Assembly: GCF_019139675.1 (NCBI RefSeq)
Contig: NZ_CP077077.1
Location: 3,162,001 to 3,226,000 of the forward strand
Direction: 5' to 3'
Source of the DNA: Pseudomonas maumuensis
GTDB taxonomy: Bacteria; Pseudomonadota; Gammaproteobacteria; Pseudomonadales; Pseudomonadaceae
Length of the DNA stretch: 64,000 nucleotides
In this document: piece by piece, positions 26,310-35,570 of the stretch
How the letters are laid out: every line of letters begins with the position of its first letter
Position numbering within the stretch: position 1 is the first letter of the stretch
The notes under the pieces: generated by a model
Databases searched by the model: none
Seen by the model: only the letters and a program-made list of their open reading frames with translations
What the model was told of the DNA's origin: nothing
Program-made: the position numbers and the translations under genes

Positions 26310-27122
26310 ATGAAGATCGTCTCGTTCAACATCAACGGCCTGCGCGCCCGCCCGCACCAGCTGGCGGCGCTGATCGACAAACACCAGCCGGACGTGATCG
26401 GCCTGCAGGAAACCAAGGTCAGCGACGATCAGTTCCCGTTGGCCGACGTCGAGGCACTCGGCTACCACGTGCACTACCACGGCCAGAAGGGCCACTATGG
26501 CGTCGCCCTGCTCTCGCGACAAAAACCGCTGTCGCTGTCCAAGGGCTTCGCCAGTGACGAGGAAGACGCCCAGCGCCGCTTCATCTGGGGCACCTTCGCC
26601 GATGCCGACGGCACGCCGATCACCATCATGAACGGCTACTTCCCCCAAGGCGAAAGCCGCGACCACCCCACCAAGTTCCCGGCCAAGCAGCGCTTCTACA
26701 GCGACCTGCAGACCCTGCTCGAAGGGCAGTTCAAGAACGACCAGCCTGTGGTGGTGATGGGCGACCTGAACATCTCGCCCCAGGACTGCGATATCGGCAT
26801 CGGCCCGGACAACGCCAAGCGCTGGCTGAAGACCGGCAAGTGCAGCTTCCTGCCCGAAGAGCGCGAGTGGATGGAGCGTCTCAAGGGCTGGGGCCTGGTC
26901 GACAGCTTCCGCCACCTGTACCCGGACGTGGCCGACCGCTTCAGCTGGTTCGACTACCGCAGCCGCGGTTTCGAGGACGAGCCCAAGCGCGGCCTGCGCA
27001 TCGACCTGATTATGGCCTCCCATGGGCTGCTGCCGCGAGTCAAGGCTGCCGGGGTCGACTATGACCTGCGCGGGATGGAAAAGCCTTCGGATCATGCGCC
27101 GATCTGGCTTGAGTTGAGCTGA
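26310..27122 (+). CDS. xthA: Exodeoxyribonuclease III
   Basis: The 270-residue enzyme is the XthA-type AP endonuclease and 3'-5' exonuclease of base excision repair. It begins [14 protein letters not shown] and has LQETKV (metal-binding Glu), [18 protein letters not shown] (Asp/Asn pair), RIDLIM and the final KPSDHAPIW with catalytic Asp and His, all in family order. The start at 26310 gives the standard N-terminus and the length of E. coli XthA (268). It is monocistronic, divergent from the acetyltransferase/tam operon and closed by a hairpin at 27131. Confidence 0.95.
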   Translation: MKIVSFNINGLRARPHQLAALIDKHQPDVIGLQETKVSDDQFPLADVEALGYHVHYHGQKGHYGVALLSRQKPLSLSKGFASDEEDAQRRFIWGTFADADGTPITIMNGYFPQGESRDHPTKFPAKQRFYSDLQTLLEGQFKNDQPVVVMGDLNISPQDCDIGIGPDNAKRWLKTGKCSFLPEEREWMERLKGWGLVDSFRHLYPDVADRFSWFDYRSRGFEDEPKRGLRIDLIMASHGLLPRVKAAGVDYDLRGMEKPSDHAPIWLELS

Positions 27123-27130
27123 TTGCGGGC

Positions 27131-27158
27131 GGGCTGCGCGATCACAGGCGCAGCCCTT
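27131..27158 (+). terminator. Terminator hairpin after xthA
   Basis: GGGCTGCGC (27131-27139) pairs with GCGCAGCCC (27148-27156) across an 8-base loop, starting 9 bases after the xthA stop. Only two T follow, so termination strength is uncertain. Confidence 0.65.
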
Positions 27159-27184
27159 GCCACACCCGGACACAAATCCCCTCT

Positions 27185-27208
27185 TAAACATCGCCTCGTT
27201 CAGTTCGT
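27185..27208 (+). promoter_or_regulatory. PvdS-type (iron starvation sigma) promoter of pvdO
   Basis: TAAAC, then 16 bases, then CGT. It differs by one base from the pyoverdine sigma factor consensus TAAAT-N16-CGT, and lies 54 bases before the pvdO start. The two next boxes in this locus are exact matches, which supports this weaker one. Confidence 0.5.
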
Positions 27209-27261
27209 TCAACAGCACGAACTCCCGCTGTCTGCCCAGCAACCCTGAACAAGGCTTCCCC

Positions 27262-28140
27262 ATGACCGCACCCCTGAATCGCCTCACCCTGGCCGCCCTG
27301 CTGGTCGCCTGCAGCCTGCCGGCCCTGGCCGCGGCGCCCGCGCACAAACCTGGCAGCGTGTTCCGCGACTGCGCCAAGACCTGCCCGGAAATGGTGGTGC
27401 TGCCCGCCGGCAGCTTCATGATGGGCACCCCGGAGGACGAAAAGGGCCGCCAGGACGATGAAGGCCCGCTGCACCAGGTCACCTTCAAAAATGCCTTTGC
27501 CGTCAGCCAATACCAGATCACCAATGGGGAGTGGAAGGCCTACCTCAAGGCCACCGGCTACAAGGTTCCCAACGGCGATACCCGCCCGGGCCGTGAGTGC
27601 ATCGCTGGCGTGCCGCGCTACCAGCAAGGCGACCGCCAGCCCGCCGTGTGCCTGAACTTCCACGAAGCCGAGGCCTATGCCGGCTGGCTGTCGAAGAAGA
27701 CCGGCAAGGTCTACAAGGTGCTCAGCGAATCCCAGCGCGAGTACGCCGTACGCGGCGGCAGCACCGGACCGTTCCCCTTCCCGCTCGATGACAACGACGA
27801 GCAGAAGTACCAGATCTCCAAGCACGCCAATACCTACGGTCCTACCGACGGTTTCTCCTTCACCTCGCCGGTCGGCAGCTTCCCGCCCAACGCCTTCGGC
27901 GTCTACGACGGCCACGGCAACGTCTACGAATGGACCCGCGACTGCTACGTCGACAGCTACGCCACCGCCCCAACCGACGGCAGCCCGCAGACCAACAGCA
28001 GCGAATGCGAGGATCGCCGGGTGATTCGCGGCAACGACTACACCGAGGCGCCGATCTTCTCGCGCTCGGGCAACCGCAACGAGCGCAGCTCCACCCTGCG
28101 CGGCGACTGGATCGGTTTCCGCGTCGCCCGCGAGCTGTAA
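27262..28140 (+). CDS. pvdO: Pyoverdine maturation protein PvdO (FGE-like fold)
   Basis: This 292-residue exported protein has a signal peptide ending near residue 25 (LVACSLPALAAA) and a formylglycine-generating-enzyme (SUMF1) fold with MVVLPAGSFMMGTP, QYQITNGEWKAY, GHGNVYEWTRDC and WIGFRVAREL. PvdO acts in the periplasm in the step that oxidises dihydropyoverdine to the fluorescent chromophore of pyoverdine. The region aligned to the copper-binding Cys pair of true FGEs reads IFSRSGNRNE, without Cys, so it is not a sulfatase-activating enzyme. The ATG at 27262 is chosen for its signal peptide. It precedes pvdE and fpvA. Confidence 0.8.
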   Translation: MTAPLNRLTLAALLVACSLPALAAAPAHKPGSVFRDCAKTCPEMVVLPAGSFMMGTPEDEKGRQDDEGPLHQVTFKNAFAVSQYQITNGEWKAYLKATGYKVPNGDTRPGRECIAGVPRYQQGDRQPAVCLNFHEAEAYAGWLSKKTGKVYKVLSESQREYAVRGGSTGPFPFPLDDNDEQKYQISKHANTYGPTDGFSFTSPVGSFPPNAFGVYDGHGNVYEWTRDCYVDSYATAPTDGSPQTNSSECEDRRVIRGNDYTEAPIFSRSGNRNERSSTLRGDWIGFRVAREL

Positions 28141-28152
28141 GCCCTGCCCCGC

Positions 28153-28173
28153 CCCGGCGCCCTCGGCGCCGGG
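28153..28173 (+). terminator. Hairpin between pvdO and pvdE
   Basis: CCCGGCGCC-CTC-GGCGCCGGG is a perfect 9-bp stem with a 3-base loop, 12 bases after the pvdO stop and 4 bases before the pvdE promoter box. It has no T-run, but its position between a stop codon and a new promoter fits a terminator. Confidence 0.55.
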
Positions 28174-28177
28174 CGAC

Positions 28178-28201
28178 TAAATCCGCGCAAAACCCTCTCG
28201 T
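28178..28201 (+). promoter_or_regulatory. PvdS-type promoter of pvdE
   Basis: TAAAT (28178-28182), 16 bases, CGT (28199-28201): an exact match to the iron-starvation sigma factor box. It lies about 60 bases before the pvdE ATG. The extended form CTAAATCC is also typical. Confidence 0.75.
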
Positions 28202-28259
28202 CTACCAAGATCAGGACCTGCTCCTGCCCGGCGCCAACGAATACTCACGAGATGCCCCC

Positions 28260-29924
28260 ATGACGCTCAAGACACCCAGCCTCGCCCAGGAAACCCTGCG
28301 CATACTCAAGCCGTTCTGGATGCTGGTCGCGCTTTCGGCGGCCCTTGGCGTGGTCAGCGGCCTGAGCGTCACCGCCCTGCTGGCCACCATCAACAGTGCG
28401 ATGAATGCCGCCGGCGGGCCGGACACCCATACCGCCCTGCTTTTCGGCGGCCTATGCGTGCTGACCCTGGCCTGCTCCACCGGCTCGAACCTGCTGACCA
28501 ACTACGTGGGCCAGAAGGTGGTGGCGCGGCTGCGCCGCGAATTGTCCGCCAAAGTGCTGGTGGCACCGATCGCGCAACTTGAGCGCTACCGTGCCCACCG
28601 CCTGATCCCGGTGCTGCTCAACGATGTCAGCACCATCAGCGCCTTCGCCCTGTCCGTGGCGCCGATGGTCATCGCCTTTACCGTCACCTTGGGCTGCCTC
28701 GCCTACCTGGCGCTGCTGTCCTGGCAGATCCTGCTGATTACCGCCCTGACCGTGGTGATCGGCACTGGCGCGCAGTTCCTCGCCCACCGCTTCGGCATGA
28801 AGAACATCCTCACCGCCCGCAACGGCGAAGACGAGTTGCAGAAGCACTACCAGGCCCTCTCCGGCGGCGCCAAGGAGCTGCGTATCCAGCGCAAGCGCCG
28901 CCAGCACATGCATGACCAGCTGATCCACGGTGCCACCGAGCGCATCTGCAAGGCCAACATCCGCGCGGCGAACATCTTTGTCAGCGCCGAGACCTTCGGT
29001 TCGATGCTGTTCTTCGCCGTCATCGGCGTGGCCATCGCCTTCCAGGCGCTGTGGCCGAGCACCGACCGCACCGTGCTCGGTGGTTTCGTGCTGGTGATGC
29101 TGTACATGAAGGGGCCGCTGGAGCAGTTGATCACCAACCTGCCGAGCATCAGCCGCGCGCAGATCGCCCTGCGCCGCATCGCCGAGCTGTCGGCGCGCTT
29201 CTCGTCGCCCGAGCCGCACCTGCTGGTGAGCGACCGCGCCCCGGCCGTGTCCAGCGTCGAGTCCATCGAGCTGCGCCAGCTGCGCTATGACTACCCGCAG
29301 GTCGAGGGCAGCCAGCCGTTCCACCTGGGGCCGGTGAACCTGAGCATCCGCCAGGGCGACATCGTCTTCATCGTCGGCGAGAACGGCTGCGGCAAGACCA
29401 CCCTGATCAAGCTGCTGCTGGGCCTGTACAGCCCGCAACAGGGCGAAGTGCGGCTCAATGGCGAAACGGTCACCCCAGAGCGCCTGGACGACTACCGCCA
29501 GCTGTTCACCACCATCTTCGCCGACTACTACCTGTTCGACGAGCCGCTGCCCGGCCAGGCCGAACTGCCGCCCGAGGCCGGCAAGTACCTCGAACGCCTG
29601 GACATCGCCCACAAAGTGAGCATCCGCGACGGCAGCTTCACCACCACCGACCTGTCCACCGGCCAGCGCAAGCGCCTGGCGCTGATCAATGCCTGGCTCG
29701 ACCAGCGCCCGGTGCTGGTGTTCGACGAGTGGGCCGCCGACCAGGACCCGGCCTTCCGCCGCGTGTTCTACACCGAACTGCTGCCGGAGCTGAAACAGCA
29801 GGGCAAGACCATCATCGTCATATCCCACGACGACCGCTACTTCCCGGTGGCCGACCAACTGGTGCGCATGCACGGCGGCCAGATCGTCGTCGAGCGCAAC
29901 CAGGAACCCGCCCTGCCCGCCTGA
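28260..29924 (+). CDS. pvdE: Pyoverdine precursor ABC exporter PvdE
   Basis: The 554-residue half-transporter is of the SyrD/PvdE cyclic-peptide exporter family. Six membrane segments fill residues 15-320, and the ATPase domain holds GENGCGKTT (Walker A), LSTGQRKRLA (signature), VLVFDEWA (Walker B) and ISHDD (H-loop). As a homodimer it moves the acylated pyoverdine precursor from cytoplasm to periplasm. The start at 28260 matches the family; a frame opening at 27930 only shadows pvdO. A PvdS-type box is just upstream and fpvA follows. Confidence 0.87.
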   Translation: MTLKTPSLAQETLRILKPFWMLVALSAALGVVSGLSVTALLATINSAMNAAGGPDTHTALLFGGLCVLTLACSTGSNLLTNYVGQKVVARLRRELSAKVLVAPIAQLERYRAHRLIPVLLNDVSTISAFALSVAPMVIAFTVTLGCLAYLALLSWQILLITALTVVIGTGAQFLAHRFGMKNILTARNGEDELQKHYQALSGGAKELRIQRKRRQHMHDQLIHGATERICKANIRAANIFVSAETFGSMLFFAVIGVAIAFQALWPSTDRTVLGGFVLVMLYMKGPLEQLITNLPSISRAQIALRRIAELSARFSSPEPHLLVSDRAPAVSSVESIELRQLRYDYPQVEGSQPFHLGPVNLSIRQGDIVFIVGENGCGKTTLIKLLLGLYSPQQGEVRLNGETVTPERLDDYRQLFTTIFADYYLFDEPLPGQAELPPEAGKYLERLDIAHKVSIRDGSFTTTDLSTGQRKRLALINAWLDQRPVLVFDEWAADQDPAFRRVFYTELLPELKQQGKTIIVISHDDRYFPVADQLVRMHGGQIVVERNQEPALPA

Positions 29925-29935
29925 CCCCGCCTCAC

Positions 29936-29960
29936 GGGCGGTGGCTCCGCGCCACCGCCC
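29936..29960 (+). terminator. Terminator hairpin after pvdE
   Basis: GGGCGGTGGC (29936-29945) and GCCACCGCCC (29951-29960) form a 10-bp perfect stem with a 5-base loop, 12 bases after the pvdE stop. No T-run; fpvA has its own promoter 9 bases on. Confidence 0.65.
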
Positions 29961-29968
29961 GCACTTGG

Positions 29969-29992
29969 TAAATTCCCCGCCGCATCGCTCGT
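29969..29992 (+). promoter_or_regulatory. PvdS-type promoter of fpvA
   Basis: TAAAT (29969-29973), 16 bases, CGT (29990-29992), an exact match to the iron-starvation sigma factor box. The leader to the chosen fpvA start is about 150 bases. It includes an imperfect hairpin at 30053-30082 (GCCAACCG against CGGTTTTGGC) of unknown role. Confidence 0.75.
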
Positions 29993-30105
29993 TCCCCTAT
30001 TGCCGCACGCTGAATCAACCCTGCCCACAGGGAAGTCGCAGGTCAGGCCTCTGCCAACCGAAAATATTTTTCCGGTTTTGGCATGCGCATGCGTCCTACT
30101 CGCAA

Positions 30106-30124
30106 CGGAATAATTTTCATTTAC
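30106..30124. promoter_or_regulatory. Weak Fur-box-like sequence before fpvA
   Basis: The 19-mer CGGAATAATTTTCATTTAC agrees with the Fur consensus GATAATGATAATCATTATC at 11 positions. It is 28 bases before the fpvA start. The match is marginal, and Fur control of pyoverdine genes is normally indirect through the sigma factor, so this is only a candidate. Confidence 0.25.
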
Positions 30125-30152
30125 TTTGCGTACCTTGAGCCAGAGCATAAAA

Positions 30153-32615
30153 ATGCCAATACCAGCCAACACACTGACCCCTTTGAGCAAGGCGCTGATG
30201 CTGCGCCGGATGCTGCGTTCCTCGCCGGCCATGGCCACCCTCGGCTTCGCCCTGTCCCTGCCGCTCGCCGCCCAAGTGCAAGCCCAGGAGCAGGATTTCG
30301 ACATCCCGGCACAATCGCTGAGCAGCGCGCTGCAAGAGCTGGGTCGCCAGGGCAACCTGCAGGTGCTGTTCAGCCCCGAGACCGTACAGGGCCTGCGCAG
30401 CAGCCCGGTCAAGGGTCGCTTCTCGCCAAGCCAGGCAGCTGGGGAGCTGCTGAAGAACAGCGGGATTCGCTACAGCGTGCAGGACAACACCCTGATCATC
30501 AGCGGCGCGGCTGAATCCGGCTCAGCCATGACCCTGGACGCCACCACCATCAATGGCCAGGTACTGGGTGCCACCACCGAGGGCAGCAACTCCTACACCA
30601 CTGGCGCGGTGACCATCGGCAAGACCGCGCAATCGCTGCGTGAGACCCCACAGTCGGTCACCGTGGTCACCCGCAAGCTGATGGACGACAAGAACCTGGT
30701 CTCGCTGGACCAGGTGATGGCCCAGACCACCGGTATCACCCGCGCCAACCGCGGCTACGGCAACCACCACTTCAGCTCCCGTGGCTTCGACCTCACCGAC
30801 GAAAGCTACATGGTCGACGGCGTGCCCGGTCAAGCCTACGCCTACACCGGCTGGATGACCCCGGACATGGCGATCTTCGACCGCGTCGAAGTGCTGCGCG
30901 GCGCCTCCGGCCTGCTGGTGGGCGCGGGCAACCCGGGCGGCGCGGTGAACCTGGTGCGCAAGCGCCCGACCGCCGACCCGCGTTTCTCCGTCATCACCCG
31001 CGCCGGCTCCTGGGACAACTACCGCCTGGACCTGGATGCCAGCGGCCGCCTCAACCCCCAGGGCACCCTGCGCGGACGCATGGTCGCCTCCTATGAAGAC
31101 CGTGGCTACTTCACCGACGTCACCAAGTCCAAGCGGCCGCTGCTGTACGGCATCGTCGAAGCCGACCTCAACGATGCCACCACCGTCGCTGTCGGCCTGC
31201 GCCGCCAGACCTCGCGCATCGACGGCTACAGCGTGCTGGGTATCCCCAACAACCCCGACGGCAGCAACCCGCACCTGAAGCGCTCGACCTACCTCGGGCA
31301 GGACTGGACCAAGCTGCAGACCAACATGGACGAGGTGTTCGCCGACCTCACCCACCGCTTCAACGACAACTGGACCGGCAAGCTGGCGCTGTCTCACTCC
31401 GAAGGCGGCTACAACCGTAGCGCCATCGAGTGGGGCGTGGATTTCAGAAATAATCCCACGCTGGAATACGGCGCCCCAGGTGGCCCCAGAGTCAACACTG
31501 TCAGCTATCACAAGTTTGACGTTACCTCCGACGCCGTCGACGGCCACTTGGACGGCACCTTCGAGGCATTCGGCCTGACCCATCAGGTCACGCTCGGTGC
31601 CAACTGGTCCAAGCGCAAAATGAACGACAAGGACAACACCATAGATCTACCTAAATCTATTCCGCTTAATGTATTTGATCCCAACCATAGCAATATCCCT
31701 GAGTTGCAGCGTGACGGCTGGAAGTCCATGGATGACACCATCGACACCCGATATGGCACCTACGTGAGCACACGTCTGCACGCAACCGAAGACCTGAGCT
31801 TCGTCCTCGGTGGTCGCCTGAGCTGGTACAAGAACGAAGCCTGGAACGGCCCGAAGGTGACGACCAGCCGGCAGGACGAGGAATTCACACCCTTCGTCGG
31901 TGCGATCTACGACCTGAACGACCAGTGGTCCTGGTACGCCAGCTATGCCGACATCTTCCTACCGCAGTCCAACTACCGCACCGTCAGCGGCAGCGTGCTG
32001 GATCCATCAGTCGGTTCGAACTACGAAACCGGTATAAAGGGTGAGCTTTTCGACAAACGTCTAAACGTGTCCTTCGCAGTGTTCTACATCGAGCAGGAGG
32101 ACGTAGCCAAGCAAGATCCTGATCCCGCAAACCGTGGCAAGTGCCCAACGGACTCTGCCGGCCGCTGCTGGGTCAACGGCGACGGCATCAACCGCAGCAA
32201 GGGCTTCGAAGCCGAGGCCACCGGCGAACTGCTGCCGGGCCTGCAAGTGGCGGCTGGCTACACCTACAACACCACAAGCTCCTCCGAAGGTGGCCCGATC
32301 TCGGCGCAGACCCCGAAACACATGGTGCGCGTGAACACCAACTACACCTTCCCGGGCGAGTGGAACCGTCTGAGCGTCGGTGGTGGCGTTTCGGCGCAGA
32401 ACTCCTACGTCGATGCCTACAACGAGGCGTACAACAGCGGCCGGGCGATCTTCGACGCGCGTGCCGCCTACAAGCTCGACGAGCACTGGACCGTGGGCGT
32501 GGACGTCGAGAACCTGTTCGACCGCAAGTACTTCGACTCGATGGGCTACTGGACCCGCGGCACCACCTACGGTACTCCGCGTAGCTACATGTTCACCCTG
32601 CGCGGCGACTTCTAA
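30153..32615 (+). CDS. fpvA: Ferripyoverdine TonB-dependent receptor FpvA
   Basis: This outer-membrane receptor of about 820 residues has an N-terminal signal sequence to about residue 44 and a STN signalling domain (FDIPAQSLSSALQELGRQGN). It then has a TonB-box/plug region (SLRETPQSVTVVTRKLMDD, LRGASGLLVGAGNPGGAVNL) and a 22-strand barrel ending in YMFTLRGDF. The STN domain implies signalling to an anti-sigma factor, which is not in this window. It follows pvdE behind its own PvdS-type promoter. The ATG at 30153 is preferred to a TTG at 30126; an ATG at 30198 is possible. Parts of the barrel, such as 31622-31707, use AT-rich codons (ATA, CTA, AAT, TTT) unlike the flanks, which suggests recombination in the surface loops. 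Confidence 0.85.
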   Translation: MPIPANTLTPLSKALMLRRMLRSSPAMATLGFALSLPLAAQVQAQEQDFDIPAQSLSSALQELGRQGNLQVLFSPETVQGLRSSPVKGRFSPSQAAGELLKNSGIRYSVQDNTLIISGAAESGSAMTLDATTINGQVLGATTEGSNSYTTGAVTIGKTAQSLRETPQSVTVVTRKLMDDKNLVSLDQVMAQTTGITRANRGYGNHHFSSRGFDLTDESYMVDGVPGQAYAYTGWMTPDMAIFDRVEVLRGASGLLVGAGNPGGAVNLVRKRPTADPRFSVITRAGSWDNYRLDLDASGRLNPQGTLRGRMVASYEDRGYFTDVTKSKRPLLYGIVEADLNDATTVAVGLRRQTSRIDGYSVLGIPNNPDGSNPHLKRSTYLGQDWTKLQTNMDEVFADLTHRFNDNWTGKLALSHSEGGYNRSAIEWGVDFRNNPTLEYGAPGGPRVNTVSYHKFDVTSDAVDGHLDGTFEAFGLTHQVTLGANWSKRKMNDKDNTIDLPKSIPLNVFDPNHSNIPELQRDGWKSMDDTIDTRYGTYVSTRLHATEDLSFVLGGRLSWYKNEAWNGPKVTTSRQDEEFTPFVGAIYDLNDQWSWYASYADIFLPQSNYRTVSGSVLDPSVGSNYETGIKGELFDKRLNVSFAVFYIEQEDVAKQDPDPANRGKCPTDSAGRCWVNGDGINRSKGFEAEATGELLPGLQVAAGYTYNTTSSSEGGPISAQTPKHMVRVNTNYTFPGEWNRLSVGGGVSAQNSYVDAYNEAYNSGRAIFDARAAYKLDEHWTVGVDVENLFDRKYFDSMGYWTRGTTYGTPRSYMFTLRGDF

Positions 32616-32635
32616 GTCCCGCCTGGCAACAACCG

Positions 32636-32665
32636 GCGCCCCCTCTCGAGGGGGCGCTGTGTTTT
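32636..32665 (+). terminator. Rho-independent terminator after fpvA
   Basis: GCGCCCCCT (32636-32644) and AGGGGGCGC (32649-32657) form a 9-bp stem with a 4-base loop, followed by TGTGTTTT. Confidence 0.75.
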
Positions 32666-32745
32666 CAGCGACATCCAACGCCCTGTTGTCTTTCCCCCCG
32701 CCCCACCGCACACTCGACCCCGCCAGCCAGGAAGCGGAGTCCGCA

Positions 32746-33753
32746 GTGCCCACGCCACGTCAGTTCAGCAAAAAGACCAGCACCAGCAACATGCTGCGGC
32801 TCAAGTCCGGCGACGCCGGCAACCAGCGCCCCTATCGCGTCGACTTCGTCCTGCTCGAGCACTTCTCCATGGCCAGCTTCACCGTGGCGATGGACGTGCT
32901 GGTCACCGCCAACCTGCTGCGCGCCGACAGCTTCACCTCCACCCCGCTGTCGCTGGGCGGCGATCGCGTGCTCAGCGACCTGGGCCTGGAACTGATCGCC
33001 AGCCCGCTCGATCCCCGCAGCCTGCAAGACCTCGACCTGCTGGTGGTGTGCGGCGGCCTGCGCACGCCATTGAAATACCCCGACCTCGACCGCCTGCTGG
33101 GCGACTGCGCCAACCACGGCATGACCCTCGGCGGGCTGTGGAACGGCGCCTGGTTCCTCGGCCGCGCCGGGGTGCTCGACGACTACGGCTGCAGCGTACA
33201 TCCCGAGCAGCGCGCCAGCCTGGCCGAGATCAGCCCGCAGACGCGCATCACCCCAGCCAGCTTCACCCTCGACCGTGACCGTCTGAGCGCCGCCAGCCCC
33301 AATGGCGCCATGGAGCTGATGCTTGGGCTGGTGCGGCGCCTGTACGGCGATGCCCTGGCCGAAGGCGTCGAGGAGATTTTGTCGTTCTCCGGCGCGCGCT
33401 ATCGCCAGGTCGGGCCTGGGGCGAAGAAGTCCATGAGCCTGCACCTGCGCACCATCGTCGAGCTGATGGAAAACAACCTCGAGGAAACCCTCAGCCTCGA
33501 CCAGCTGGCCGCCTACTCCGGGCGCTCGCGCCGGCAGATAGATCGCTTGTTCCAGGCCCAGTTGGGCACCTCGCCCAGGCGCTACTACATGGAGCTGCGC
33601 ATCACCAAGAGCCGGCGGCTATTGCAGTATTCAGACCTGTCGGTGATGGAGGTAGCGGTGGCCTGCGGCTTCGTTTCGGTATCGCATTTCAGCAAGTGCT
33701 ATGCGGCGTACTTCGGCTATCCGCCGTCGCGGGAGCAGCGGCTAGGCGAATGA
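32746..33753 (+). CDS. GlxA-type AraC family transcriptional regulator
   Basis: The protein has 335 residues. The N-terminal domain has the DJ-1/PfpI-like fold of GlxA regulators (VDFVLLEHFSMASFTVAMDV, LDLLVVCGGL), and an AraC-type DNA-binding domain spans about residues 225-325 (LDQLAAYSGRSRRQIDRLF and VACGFVSVSHFSKCYAAYFG). The N-terminal Cys used by true amidases is not evident. A GTG at 32746 is chosen because GCGGAG lies 6 bases upstream; an ATG 15 codons later is an alternative. Relatives regulate use of amino acids or quaternary amines such as arginine and carnitine. No target operon is adjacent, so the regulated genes are unknown. Confidence 0.82.
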   Translation: MPTPRQFSKKTSTSNMLRLKSGDAGNQRPYRVDFVLLEHFSMASFTVAMDVLVTANLLRADSFTSTPLSLGGDRVLSDLGLELIASPLDPRSLQDLDLLVVCGGLRTPLKYPDLDRLLGDCANHGMTLGGLWNGAWFLGRAGVLDDYGCSVHPEQRASLAEISPQTRITPASFTLDRDRLSAASPNGAMELMLGLVRRLYGDALAEGVEEILSFSGARYRQVGPGAKKSMSLHLRTIVELMENNLEETLSLDQLAAYSGRSRRQIDRLFQAQLGTSPRRYYMELRITKSRRLLQYSDLSVMEVAVACGFVSVSHFSKCYAAYFGYPPSREQRLGE

Positions 33754-33762
33754 TGCTGCCTG

Positions 33763-33780
33763 GGCTTGCCCCGCGATAGG
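33763..33780 (+). repeat. Half REP element
   Basis: GGGCTTGCCCCGCGATAG matches the right half of the REP core found at 43229-43253 (GCGGGCTTGCCCCGCGATG). It stands alone in the 45-bp gap between convergent genes. Confidence 0.5.
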
Positions 33781-33798
33781 GCCGGAGCGGTCAACGGG

Positions 33799-34344
33799 TC
33801 AGCCCTGCTCATCGAGCAATGCCTGGATCACCCGCTCCTGCCCTGCATAATCGCCTTCGCCAAAGTGCACATGGCGCACCTGCCCCTTGCGGTCGACGAA
33901 GTAGTGCGCCGGCCAGAACTGGTTGCCCCAGGCGTTCCAGATCCGGTAGCCGTTATCGACCGCCACCGGATAGGCAATGCCCAACTGCTGCACCTGCGCC
34001 CGCACACTGCCGATGTCATGCTCGTAGTCGTACTCCGGCGTATGCACCCCGACCACCACCAACCCCTGCTCGCCGTAGCGCCGCGCCCAGTCGTTGACAT
34101 GCGGCAGGCTGCGCCGGCAGTTGATGCAGTCGTAGGTCCAGAAATCCACCAGCACCACCTTGCCCTTGAGGGCCGGGCCGTCCAGCGGCGGCGAGTTGAG
34201 CCACTGCTCGGCGCCGGCCAGCGAAGGCATGGGGCCATAGCTGTCACGGGCCAGCAGGTGGCCGGCCAGGCCCAGCCCGAGCAGGGCCAGGGCCACGCCG
34301 CCGGCCTTGAGCAGGCGGCGCTTGCCGCGCGCCTCAGTTGTCAT
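33799..34344 (-). CDS. TlpA-like thioredoxin-fold membrane-anchored protein
   Basis: This 181-residue protein has an N-terminal membrane anchor (AGGVALALLGLGLAGHLLA) and a periplasmic thioredoxin-fold domain. In the active-site region DFWTYDCINCRRSLP carries the CxxC pair, and PAHYFVDRKGQVRHVHFGEG follows as the typical cis-Pro region and final strands. It probably reduces disulfides or peroxides in the periplasm. The start overlaps the end of a DUF2790 gene by 11 bases, so they form an operon, divergent from a two-component system that may regulate them. Confidence 0.83.
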   Translation of the reverse strand: MTTEARGKRRLLKAGGVALALLGLGLAGHLLARDSYGPMPSLAGAEQWLNSPPLDGPALKGKVVLVDFWTYDCINCRRSLPHVNDWARRYGEQGLVVVGVHTPEYDYEHDIGSVRAQVQQLGIAYPVAVDNGYRIWNAWGNQFWPAHYFVDRKGQVRHVHFGEGDYAGQERVIQALLDEQG

Positions 34345-34609
34345 GGCAGCCACTGGTGGCGTAGGAACGGTACTCGACGCTCTGCGGCTTGCCCTGGGAG
34401 TCGAGGTAGTCCATGCGGGTGTTGACCACGCCACAGGTGTTGCTGCGGTCATCCTTCACCGACAACACCTTCTTTACATCCAGCTTGTCGCCGTAGCGGT
34501 ACTGCATCACGCTGGCGTCGTTGAGCGAGGTGCTGCTGGCCTGGGCGGTGATGGCGCCGAGGCCGAGAGCGGCGAACAGGGCGGCGCTGGCGAGGGTCTT
34601 GAAAGTCAT
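34334..34609 (-). CDS. DUF2790 family exported protein
   Basis: The 91-residue protein has a signal peptide (FKTLASAALFAALGLGAITAQA) and a mature part with LDVKKVLSVKD, CGVVNTRMDYLDSQGKPQSVEY and a final Cys near residue 88. This is the short Pseudomonas DUF2790 family, several of whose members sit next to metal- or stress-responsive two-component systems. The Cys pair could form a disulfide, in line with the thioredoxin-like protein encoded next. AGGAGA lies 6 bases before the ATG. The function is unknown. Confidence 0.8.
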   Translation of the reverse strand: MTFKTLASAALFAALGLGAITAQASSTSLNDASVMQYRYGDKLDVKKVLSVKDDRSNTCGVVNTRMDYLDSQGKPQSVEYRSYATSGCHDN

Positions 34610-34829
34610 GATGGTTCTCCTGATGCGAGGTCTTGGCTTGGGGAGACGTTGCTCCCCGGTCGAGAGCCATTTCACCCCTGCCAGGTATCGCGCTTGTGTC
34701 CACCCAGGCTGTGACGTGCTTCCTCCTGTATCCACGGCGGTGCCAGATACACTGCAATACAAAGCGTGGCAGGCAAGCCCGGATTCGCTCGGTACACTGC
34801 GCCCAACCCTCACCTACAAGGACACCCCG

Positions 34830-35566
<737 letters not shown>

Positions 35567-35570
<4 letters not shown>

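Noticed and set aside
27174..27200. PvdS box starting at the AAAT in ACAAATCCCC before pvdO
   Set aside because: The distance to CGT is 19 bases; TAAAC-N16-CGT a little downstream fits better.
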